Positions 8,139 to 13,734 of a DNA stretch of 14,137 bases are shown piece after piece; position 1 is the first letter of the stretch, and each line of letters opens with the position of its first letter. Origin of the DNA: Clostridiaceae bacterium (GTDB lineage Bacteria > Bacillota > Clostridia > Saccharofermentanales > DTU023); contig JAAZGN010000097.1 of NCBI GenBank assembly GCA_012511185.1, forward strand, positions 1 through 14,137. The letters run 5' to 3'. A program made the translations under genes and the position numbers. The notes beneath the pieces were generated by a model. It had not been told where the DNA came from, did no database searches, and saw only the letters and a program-made list of their open reading frames with translations.

Positions 8139-8441
8139 GTGTTGCACTTCAATTTTCTAAAGCGCAGGGCAAAAAGCACCGAAAACGATGAGGACCGCGT
8201 ATACCCCGATCAGCCGGTTTATTTCATCTCTGCCCCCATGGTTTGGAGCGCCCACGTCGAGTCCTACCTGGAAGAGTTGAAAATTCCTTACTTGAAGCGG
8301 GGCCGCAGGGGTGCCGCCCTGGCCATCGAGCTGGGGGCAGGTGCTGAGATCTACGATTACTTCATCCCCCGGCAAGCAGCCGCCCGTGCATCGGAAGGTG
8401 TGGATGAACTCAAGAAACTGATCGGCTTCGAACAGCCGTGA
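8139..8441 (+). CDS. Small protein resembling DUF2007 (hypothetical)
   Basis: 100 residues. After a basic, probably disordered first 25 residues, the rest reads PVYFISAPMVWSAHVESYL, then IPYLKRGRRGAA, then EIYDYFIPRQAAARASEGV. This order (strand, helix with a sequence-end separation, strand, glycine loop, strand, helix) resembles DUF2007, a small alpha-beta fold labelled putative signal-transducing protein. The match is from memory and moderate. The GTG at 8139 has AAAGG three bases upstream; the next codon, TTG at 8142, has better spacing (six), so the true start may be one codon later. It ends 16 bases before the stop of the convergent nfo gene. Nothing links it to a specific pathway. Confidence 0.6.
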   Translation: MLHFNFLKRRAKSTENDEDRVYPDQPVYFISAPMVWSAHVESYLEELKIPYLKRGRRGAALAIELGAGAEIYDYFIPRQAAARASEGVDELKKLIGFEQP

Positions 8442-8457
8442 ATCCAAAGGAGTCCTT

Positions 8458-9294
8458 TCACTCCCCCGCCAAACTCCGCAAGAGGGCAATCTCCCCCGCG
8501 TAGCCGTCAAGTTCATTGGGTGTTTCGAGATTGAAGGGCAGATGCCTCAGTTTTGGGTGGCGGATCATACCCACCATGGCCTCCAGACCGATTGTGCCCT
8601 CCCCGATTTTCGCGTGTCTGTCCTTGCCGCTTCCGCTCTCATTTTTGCTGTCATTCAGGTGAAATGCCTGGAGGCGGTTTAGACCGACCAGGCGATCGAA
8701 CGCGTCGAGGACATCGTCCAGTTTGTTGACCACATCATAGCCCGCGTCGTGGACATGGCAACTGTCCATGCAAACGCCGATTTTGTTCTTGAGGACAATC
8801 CCGTCAATGATCTGCGCCAGCTCCCCGAATGACCGCCCGATTTCGCTGCCTTTGCCTGCCATGGTTTCCAGAAGAACCGGTGTTTTGATCTCTTCGGTCA
8901 AGACCTGGTTCAGGGCATCGGTAATCATGGTGATTCCCTGATCCTGCCCCTGGCCGACATGGCTGCCGGGGTGGAAATTGTAGACGACATTGTCGACGTA
9001 TTGAAGACGTTCCAGATCTTCCCGCATGACCGCACGGGCAAACTCACGGATTTGCGTCTTGTCGGAGCACAGATTCACGGTGTAGGGCGCGTGAGCGACG
9101 ATGGTTCCGATTCCATTTTCAGCCGAAAAAAGGTTATAGGCAGCGATATCGTCCCTATCCAGGGCGCGCGCTGTTCCACCCCTCGGGCTTCTTGTAAAGT
9201 ATTGAAAGGTGTTGGCCTTGATTGAAAGGGCTGTCTTCGCCATGGCAAGATAACCGGAACCTGCTGGCAAGTGGCATCCCAGATAAAGCCTCAT
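8458..9294 (-). CDS. nfo: Deoxyribonuclease IV (endonuclease IV, AP endonuclease)
   Basis: 278 residues, the full length for the family. The enzyme cuts 5' of abasic sites and removes 3'-blocking groups in base excision repair, using three zinc ions in a TIM barrel. All nine ligands expected from E. coli Nfo are present in order: H68 (AHAPY), H108 (YNFHPGSH), E143 (LLETMAGKG), D177 and H180 (CMDSCHVHDAGYD), H212 (FHLNDSK), D225 and H227 (KDRHAKIG) and E257 (NLETPNE). ANTFQYFTRSPRG near the start is also typical. The ATG at 9294 has GGAGG nine bases upstream. It lies 68 bases downstream of divIC on the same strand, so it may be cotranscribed with that group. Confidence 0.96.
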   Translation of the reverse strand: MRLYLGCHLPAGSGYLAMAKTALSIKANTFQYFTRSPRGGTARALDRDDIAAYNLFSAENGIGTIVAHAPYTVNLCSDKTQIREFARAVMREDLERLQYVDNVVYNFHPGSHVGQGQDQGITMITDALNQVLTEEIKTPVLLETMAGKGSEIGRSFGELAQIIDGIVLKNKIGVCMDSCHVHDAGYDVVNKLDDVLDAFDRLVGLNRLQAFHLNDSKNESGSGKDRHAKIGEGTIGLEAMVGMIRHPKLRHLPFNLETPNELDGYAGEIALLRSLAGE

Positions 9295-9362
9295 GTGACT
9301 ATGCCTCCAAGCGGCGGCTCCAAGAGCCCCCCATGACCATCATAGTATAAAGTTGGAACAGC

Positions 9363-9683
9363 TTAGTCGGTAATGATTAAAATGTCGTTTGGCATGGCCA
9401 TGCCGAGGTAATCGCGCGCGATACGCTCAATGTATTCCCTGGTTTCGGCGATTTCGTCCAGACTCTTCAGGGATTCGTACTTTTCGTACAAGCGGTCACG
9501 CTCGCTTTCCAACTTGCGCCTCTCAACCGCCAGGCGCTCAAACTCACTTTGCTGGCTTAAGTAAGAAGAAAAGCAGAGTGTCAGGATAATAATGGCAACT
9601 ACACAGACAAAGAAACGCGCTAAAAAAGACAAGGGCGATCGCCTGCGCTCGACTCTGCGGTTTTCGGCATAACTCAGTCGCAT
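9363..9683 (-). CDS. divIC: Septum formation initiator, DivIC/FtsB-like
   Basis: 106 residues: a basic cytoplasmic N-terminus (about 1-22, rich in RRVERRR), one membrane helix (about 23-45), an extracytoplasmic charged coiled coil (about 46-85) and a conserved end with IERIARDYLGMAMPNDI. This is the layout of DivIC/FtsB, which pairs with FtsL at the septum to activate wall synthesis. The start was moved inward to the ATG at 9683 because AGGAG lies six bases upstream; the longer frame to 9791 has no such site and its extra 36 residues look unlike the family. Its position after rqcP supports the DivIC name. It is 129 bases from rqcP, leaving room for its own promoter. Confidence 0.88.
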   Translation of the reverse strand: MRLSYAENRRVERRRSPLSFLARFFVCVVAIIILTLCFSSYLSQQSEFERLAVERRKLESERDRLYEKYESLKSLDEIAETREYIERIARDYLGMAMPNDILIITD

Positions 9684-9725
9684 TGAGTGCTCCTGTCGAC
9701 CTGACATCCTGTTGATAGTAAACCC

Positions 9726-9754
9726 ATCGTACGTGAGTTTGTTCGGTTTTGCAA
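9726..9754 (-). promoter_or_regulatory. Possible promoter of divIC
   Basis: On the minus strand, TTGCAA (9754-9749) and TACGAT (9731-9726) are separated by exactly 17 bases. Each matches the sigma-A consensus at four of six positions. It lies about 43 bases upstream of the divIC ATG, in the only sizeable gap of the gene group. Moderate support only; read-through from rqcP is equally possible. Confidence 0.38.
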
Positions 9755-9812
9755 GGTTTTGGAGCCTGCCGATATGACAGTTATGTGACAAAAAGGGGGA
9801 TTCCAGGCTGTT

Positions 9813-10058
9813 TTAGCCGGTCAGGACCTCGTAAAGAGACGACGCTTCTTCTTTTTTCACGTATTCCCTGACATGGAGAATGCGGACACGAATCTGTTTT
9901 TCCCCATAACCGATCGTAAGAATGTCACTGGCTTTGACCTCTGTACCCGGTTTGGCACGCTTGCCGTTTACCTCAACACGACCCGCCGCAGCCATTTCAT
10001 TGGCAACCGTACGGCGTTTCACAATGCGCGATACTTTTAAAAACTTGTCAAGCCTCAT
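9813..10058 (-). CDS. rqcP: RqcP (YabO), S4-domain RNA-binding protein of ribosome quality control
   Basis: 81 residues, essentially a single S4 domain: MRLDKFLKVSRIVKRR, then ANEMAAAGRVEVNG and KPGTEVKASDILTI, followed by a short basic tail. This matches RqcP/YabO, which works with RqcH on obstructed 50S subunits to add alanine tails to stalled nascent chains. The start at 10058 gives the canonical MRLDKFLK N-terminus; the longer frame to 10088 adds ten residues not found in the family. The ATG lies inside the end of mazG (11-base overlap), so translation is coupled, which also explains the weak ribosome binding site. The mazG-rqcP-divIC order matches that known from Bacillus and many Clostridia. 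Confidence 0.92.
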   Translation of the reverse strand: MRLDKFLKVSRIVKRRTVANEMAAAGRVEVNGKRAKPGTEVKASDILTIGYGEKQIRVRILHVREYVKKEEASSLYEVLTG

Positions 10059-10899
10059 GACCCTTATCTTCCCCGGTACCGCTCTCACATCTTTTTACCC
10101 GATCCCACAGGGCGTCCATGGCTTCAAGTTCCATTCCGGCCAGGGCATTGCCCTCCTGCTTTGCCAATTTTTCCATGGCGTCGAACCGACGGATGAAACG
10201 CTGCGAACCGTCTGTCAGGGCCGCTTCCGGATCGACTCCCAATAAACGGAGCAGGTTGACGGCCGCAAAGAGCAAGTCCCCCGCCTCCTGGCGAATTCTC
10301 TCCTTGTCCCCATATCCGGCCTCATCAAGCAATTCTCCCAATTCTTCCAGGATTTTCTTGCGGGCTCCATCAGGGGAAGACCAGTCAAAACCGACATCCG
10401 CTGCCTTTTTTTGCAGTTTATATGCCCTGGTCAGTGCAGGCATGGCAAGCGGTATGGCCCGCATGGACTCAGTGGTGCTTTCATGGCCCTTTTCAATTTT
10501 CTTGTTTTTCTCCCAGGTCCGAAGGTCCATCTCAGGTGTCGTCGCCTCGTCGTCGCCGAATAGATGGGTGTGGCGGGAGATCAGTTTTCGGCAAAGGCCA
10601 GAGACCACATCCTGGAAGTCGAAGCTTCCTTCCTCTTCAGCAATGTCCGCGTGAAAGACAACCTGCATGAGAACATCCCCCAGTTCTTCACAAAGTTTGG
10701 CGGGGTCCCCGCTCTGGATGGCGTCTACGGCCTCATAGGCTTCCTCCAGCATGTTGCCCTGAATACTTTCGTGTGTTTGCACGCGGTCCCAGGGGCAGCC
10801 CTGGTCACTTCGAAGATAATCCATAAGGGCCAGCAGCTCGTCCATCGTAAAGTTTTCTTTCATGACAAAGCGCTTGCCGTCTTCATTTGCCGCGTCCAT
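10048..10899 (-). CDS. mazG: Nucleoside triphosphate pyrophosphohydrolase MazG
   Basis: 283 residues with two MazG domains, the layout of E. coli-type MazG, which hydrolyses (d)NTPs to monophosphates and pyrophosphate. First domain: LRSDQGCPWDRVQTHESI, then EEAYEAVDAI and CEELGDVLMQVVFHADIA (metal-binding acidic motifs, about residues 28-90). Second domain: LQKKAADVGFDW, then LEELGELLDEA and QEAGDLLFAAVNLLRLLGVDPE (about 150-240). The start at 10899 was chosen for AGGAG seven bases upstream; a longer frame to 11025 overlaps the Nudix gene and lacks a site. In Bacillus the equivalent gene carries an extra N-terminal methylase-like domain (YabN); this one does not. It sits 19 bases after the Nudix gene and overlaps rqcP. 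Confidence 0.94.
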   Translation of the reverse strand: MDAANEDGKRFVMKENFTMDELLALMDYLRSDQGCPWDRVQTHESIQGNMLEEAYEAVDAIQSGDPAKLCEELGDVLMQVVFHADIAEEEGSFDFQDVVSGLCRKLISRHTHLFGDDEATTPEMDLRTWEKNKKIEKGHESTTESMRAIPLAMPALTRAYKLQKKAADVGFDWSSPDGARKKILEELGELLDEAGYGDKERIRQEAGDLLFAAVNLLRLLGVDPEAALTDGSQRFIRRFDAMEKLAKQEGNALAGMELEAMDALWDRVKRCESGTGEDKGHEA

Positions 10900-10918
10900 G
10901 CCTGCACTCCTTTCCCAA

Positions 10919-11347
10919 TCAGCCCCGGCATGCCAAGGCTTCGCTAAAAATGGCAAGATCCTTGTCAAAAACAAGCATGCCTGCCGCTTCATCCAGTCCC
11001 ATCCAACGGACAGCGCGCACTTCACTTAATTGTGGCTCAAGCGTTCCGCCCCGATAGGTACCAATAAAAAAGACAACTGTTTTCAAGACACCCGGCCGCG
11101 GAGAGTAGGTCGACGACCTTTCAAAACCCGGCAGGATGGCGATCCGGACACCTGTCTCTTCATAGACCTCGCGAATGGCCGTCTCATGGTCGCTTTCACC
11201 CTGTTCCTTGTGGCCCTTGGGAAAGGACCAGTGGCCCGGTTTGTGCTGGACAAGCAGAACCCGTGTTTCGCCTTCAATTTCCCGAAAGACGATGGCGCCG
11301 CAGGAACGCTCAATTTCCATGACCGGTCTTGTCATGCCAGGAACCAT
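10919..11347 (-). CDS. Nudix hydrolase, Ap4A hydrolase-like
   Basis: 142 residues from the chosen start. The full Nudix box GX5EX7REUXEEXGU is present without deviation (GHKEQGE, then REVYEETGV), preceded by SCGAIVFR and HWSFPKG. The SCGAIVF start and WSFPKGH spacing resemble asymmetrical bis(5'-nucleosyl)-tetraphosphatases, so Ap4A-type activity is a reasonable guess, though Nudix substrates are hard to predict. Start choice is uncertain: the ATG at 11347 has AAAAGG at seven bases and was preferred; 11404 (161 residues) has a site 15 bases away, and 11320 would begin right at the domain. It is first in the group with mazG, another nucleotide-sanitising enzyme. It diverges from the surface-protein gene at 11649. 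Confidence 0.85.
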   Translation of the reverse strand: MVPGMTRPVMEIERSCGAIVFREIEGETRVLLVQHKPGHWSFPKGHKEQGESDHETAIREVYEETGVRIAILPGFERSSTYSPRPGVLKTVVFFIGTYRGGTLEPQLSEVRAVRWMGLDEAAGMLVFDKDLAIFSEALACRG

Positions 11348-11450
11348 CGGGTGGCCTTTTCGGCCCGGTGAATGGAATCTCTCTGATTTCACATCTAAAA
11401 TCATACCACGCGGTATCCGCCCTTTCCTTACCCGCTTCCGGGGTCTGCGT

Positions 11451-11582
11451 CCGCAAGCCTGACCGCTTACAATCGCGTCGAGTTTTATGTATAATATCCA
11501 ATAGTAAGATCTCGTTCACTTCGACCAGGTCGCATGGTTTCTTCTTAAGAAAGAAGACGTTTCCCACAACTCTCATTGAATA
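11451..11582 (+). repeat. Conserved leader block, copy 1 (132 bp)
   Basis: This block aligns over its whole length with 13510-13641: I count 11 substitutions and two single-base gaps that cancel, so both copies are 132 bp and about 90% identical. It holds the promoter (11467-11495) and most of the predicted 5' UTR. Two small hairpins are possible in the transcript: ACCA (11524-11527) with TGGT (11535-11538), and TTTCTT (11538-11543) with AAGAAA (11547-11552). The segment after them, GACGTTTCCCACAACTC and on to 11582, is nearly invariant. Both hairpins also exist in copy 2. No known riboswitch class is recognised. Confidence 0.85.
11467..11495 (+). promoter_or_regulatory. Promoter of surface-protein gene 1
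   Basis: TTACAA (11467-11472), a 17-base spacer, and a perfect TATAAT (11490-11495). The same hexamers at the same spacing recur in copy 2 while the spacer has changed at three positions, which supports a real promoter. The -35 is weak against TTGACA. The predicted 5' UTR to the ATG at 11649 is about 145 bases. Confidence 0.75.
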
Positions 11583-11648
11583 AATCCGCAATGTTTTGGC
11601 ACTCCGTTTGCCGTAACCAAAAAAAGCAAGAAAGGTGAGGAAAAGGGT

Positions 11649-13364
11649 ATGAAGAAGAAAACAAAAAGGTCTGGCAGCCTGTCGGTCTTGGTGATCCTGG
11701 CCATGGTCCTTGGTCTCTTTGCGGCCATGCCGCGGGAGGTGCATGCCGCATCGAGCCCCGCCGAGCTGGCACAAAAAATTAACTACAACGCCCACGGGGG
11801 CAAGGGCAAGCTCCAGGCTACGGTGTCGGACAAGACGGTGACGGTTACCGGATCTGTCACGGATGCGGTCAATCTCTTGATCCTGGATCCCGATCAGGGA
11901 GTGAAGGTGGTCTGGAAGGCAGAGTATGAGGGAAGCAGCTCTCCCATGATCAGCCTGCCCGAAAGCGCCAAGGGAACCTTCGAAGTCGCGGCAGGCGCTG
12001 ATATCGCCGGTACGGGGCTGTATACCCTCATAAACGTCTCAAACGACTGCGCCATTGTGGTGAGCGGCGGGCGTATTCTCAACCAGAAAGCAAATGGTGT
12101 CTGCATCATGGCTTTAGGCAAGAATGCCTCCATCAAGGTAGCTGGCGGGTCGGTCTCTGCCTTCTATGAGAAGGATGGCAAAGCCATTGTTGTTAACGGA
12201 CCTTCCTCGGTTGTGACCGTCACGGACGGTTATGTGACGGCGACGGGCAGTGGTGCCGGTTCATGCGCCATCGAATTGGCAAGCACCGCTGTTGACTCTA
12301 CGGTTTACGTGCATGGCGGCGATGTCTATGCAAGCTGGGATGCCATCGCCGTTCATGCCCCCAATGCCACCGTCTACGTAAGCGGCGGCTACACAAGATC
12401 AGTTGGCCAGCAGACCGGGAGCGGCATCTATCTATCCGGCACGGCCGACAACGGATTGGTCAGGATGATCGGGGGCAAGGTGGGAGCCTTGGGATCCATG
12501 GGCAGTCACGGTATTTGCCTGGACAGTGAGTGGGGTTCCGTGGATATCAGCGGCGGCACGGTATCCTCGTCAGGCTCCAAGGGGGGGACCATTTGGATCC
12601 GCTCCGGCCACTCAAACGTCTTCCTGCACGGGGACGGCAAGGTCGAAAACACGGGAGCAGGCAGGGCCATTTTAACTGAAAACAAGGAATTGAACCAAGT
12701 GACCGTCGAGGGTATCAGTGTGGTCAGTACCCAGATCTCCGAGGCGATCCTGGCGAGGTTGGCACAGCTTTCCGGCGGATTTGTCTTCGGCATCGGTAAC
12801 GACTACAGTCTTGTCAGTGTGTACGGAGGCAAGCCCTCCTATAGCGGGACCCTTATCCGCTGTGCCTGGGATAAGCCGGGAGGCAAGCCGGTTTACGACG
12901 AAAATTCAACTGCGAATCTGTTTGTCAGCCCGGGAGCTACCGCTGTCTGGGGACTCAAAGACGGTCAAGCGGGTATTTCCTATAAGCATGGCAATCACAC
13001 CGGCTTTTACCCCATAAGCGGAATCACGGTCAAGGCGGCACCGCCGCCCACAACCACGACGACCACGACGACCACGACAACCACAACAACCACGACAACA
13101 ACGACAAAGGCGGCAACAACGACCGGCCAAGCAACGGAGGAAAGTACACGGACGGAAGAAATGGTGACCAGTACGCGGGCTGCAGATCCGACAACCATGA
13201 CCAGTGAGCCGGACGAATCCCTCTCTGATGGCCTGGATCAAGAGGGCAAGGGTGGATTCAACCGGCTTTGGCTGATCTTGATTGCTGTGGCACTTATGGC
13301 AATTGCGGGAGCGGTGCTGACCCTTATCCTGATCAGGAGAAAGGCCAGGCGGCCGGGAGCATGA
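11649..13364 (+). CDS. Cell-surface protein with beta-helix-like repeats, poly-Thr stalk and C-terminal membrane anchor
   Basis: 571 residues. Parts in order: signal peptide (1-33, basic KKKTKR start, hydrophobic core, likely cleavage after VHA); N-terminal domain shared with the next gene (about 34-135); a repetitive region (about 135-370) with recurring strands and GG turns (VSGGRI, VAGGSV, VHGGDV, VSGGYT, MIGGKV, ISGGTV) spaced 20-35 residues apart, as expected for a right-handed parallel beta-helix; a less repetitive domain (about 370-460); a run of 19 threonines (468-486) in a Thr/Ser/Glu-rich stalk; one membrane helix (about 540-562) and a basic tail RRKARRPGA. No LPXTG motif. It is probably displayed through the wall, the stalk perhaps O-glycosylated. 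Ligand, enzymatic role and family name are unknown; an adhesin or carbohydrate-binding role is only a guess. RBS GAGG/AAGGG. Confidence 0.85.
   Translation: MKKKTKRSGSLSVLVILAMVLGLFAAMPREVHAASSPAELAQKINYNAHGGKGKLQATVSDKTVTVTGSVTDAVNLLILDPDQGVKVVWKAEYEGSSSPMISLPESAKGTFEVAAGADIAGTGLYTLINVSNDCAIVVSGGRILNQKANGVCIMALGKNASIKVAGGSVSAFYEKDGKAIVVNGPSSVVTVTDGYVTATGSGAGSCAIELASTAVDSTVYVHGGDVYASWDAIAVHAPNATVYVSGGYTRSVGQQTGSGIYLSGTADNGLVRMIGGKVGALGSMGSHGICLDSEWGSVDISGGTVSSSGSKGGTIWIRSGHSNVFLHGDGKVENTGAGRAILTENKELNQVTVEGISVVSTQISEAILARLAQLSGGFVFGIGNDYSLVSVYGGKPSYSGTLIRCAWDKPGGKPVYDENSTANLFVSPGATAVWGLKDGQAGISYKHGNHTGFYPISGITVKAAPPPTTTTTTTTTTTTTTTTTTTKAATTTGQATEESTRTEEMVTSTRAADPTTMTSEPDESLSDGLDQEGKGGFNRLWLILIAVALMAIAGAVLTLILIRRKARRPGA
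13050..13106 (+). repeat. 57-bp ACN tract coding for 19 threonines
   Basis: Nineteen consecutive threonine codons using ACA, ACC and ACG but never ACT. The third bases vary (for example repeated ACG-ACC and ACA-ACC pairs), so it is an imperfect trinucleotide repeat. Length change by replication slippage would keep frame and alter stalk length. Confidence 0.9.
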
Positions 13365-13402
13365 GAGAGAAGCCGGCAAGTTAGCCCGATTGGGATCGCA
13401 CT

Positions 13403-13431
13403 CAGGCAGCCGTAGCCGGCTGCCTGGTTTT
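13403..13431 (+). terminator. Rho-independent terminator after surface-protein gene 1
   Basis: A perfect 10-bp stem, CAGGCAGCCG with CGGCTGCCTG, around a TAGC loop and followed by GTTTT. It lies 38 bases after the stop codon, so each surface-protein gene appears to be its own transcription unit. Confidence 0.9.
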
Positions 13432-13509
13432 ATCAGCGATCAGGGCAAGATCATCAAGCGGCGGCACAGGCGCACGCGGGATTCCTGCCTGCCAAGCCTG
13501 GATGCCGAC

Positions 13510-13641
13510 CCGCAAGCTTGACCGCTTACAATAGCGTCCAATTTTATGTATAATATTCAACAGTAAGCTCTCGTTCACCTCACCATGTCGTATGGTTTCT
13601 TCTTCAAGAAAGAAGACGTTCCCCACAACTCTCATTGAATA
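13510..13641 (+). repeat. Conserved leader block, copy 2 (132 bp)
   Basis: Second copy of the block at 11451-11582. Both hairpins are present and slightly stronger here: ACCAT (13582-13586) with ATGGT (13592-13596), and TTTCTT (13596-13601) with AAGAAA (13606-13611). The loop of the second hairpin has one extra base relative to copy 1, while the six-base-pair stem is unchanged. Confidence 0.85.
13526..13554 (+). promoter_or_regulatory. Promoter of surface-protein gene 2
   Basis: TTACAA (13526-13531), 17 bases, TATAAT (13549-13554), identical in hexamers and spacing to the promoter of gene 1. The predicted 5' UTR is about 175 bases, longer than in copy 1 because of the insertion near 13695. 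Confidence 0.75.
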
Positions 13642-13734
13642 TACTTGCAAGGTCTTGGCGCGCGGTTTATCGTTTCTGGAAAAGCAAGGAAGGTTTGGAT
13701 GTCTCATCCAAGAGAGGAAGAAAGAGGAAAAGGT

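Larger units (their letters stand above)
11348..11648. other. Intergenic region with divergent control of Nudix and surface-protein genes
   Basis: About 300 bases. 11348-11450 has nothing I can name beyond the alternative upstream Nudix start at 11404. 11451-11582 is the conserved leader block shared with 13510-13641. 11583-11648 is purine-rich and ends in GAGG and AAGGG in front of the ATG at 11649. No promoter for the Nudix gene could be placed with confidence. Confidence 0.6.
13365..13734. other. 370-bp intergenic region between the two surface-protein genes
   Basis: It contains a terminator (13403-13431), then about 80 bases with nothing recognised, the second leader block (13510-13641), and a purine-rich run into the second gene. 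Copy 2 has about 28 extra bases before its ribosome binding site compared with copy 1, including a 7-bp perfect hairpin, TTGGATG (13695-13701) with CATCCAA (13705-13711). No separate gene is supported here. Confidence 0.7.

Noticed and set aside
8446..8458. AAAGGA-G-TCCTTT palindrome as a terminator between the convergent genes
   Set aside because: A one-base loop cannot form a stable hairpin and no U-tract follows.
9684..9791. N-terminal extension of divIC to 9791
   Set aside because: The inner ATG at 9683 has a strong AGGAG site and gives the typical basic N-terminus; the extra 36 residues are not family-like.
13007..13198. Minus-strand frame with a poly-valine run
   Set aside because: It is the reverse complement of the threonine codon tract of the surface protein, not an independent gene.
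13516..13554. TTGACC as the -35 of surface-gene promoter 2
   Set aside because: The distance to TATAAT is 25 bases, and copy 1 reads CTGACC at that place; TTACAA at 17 bases is conserved in both.
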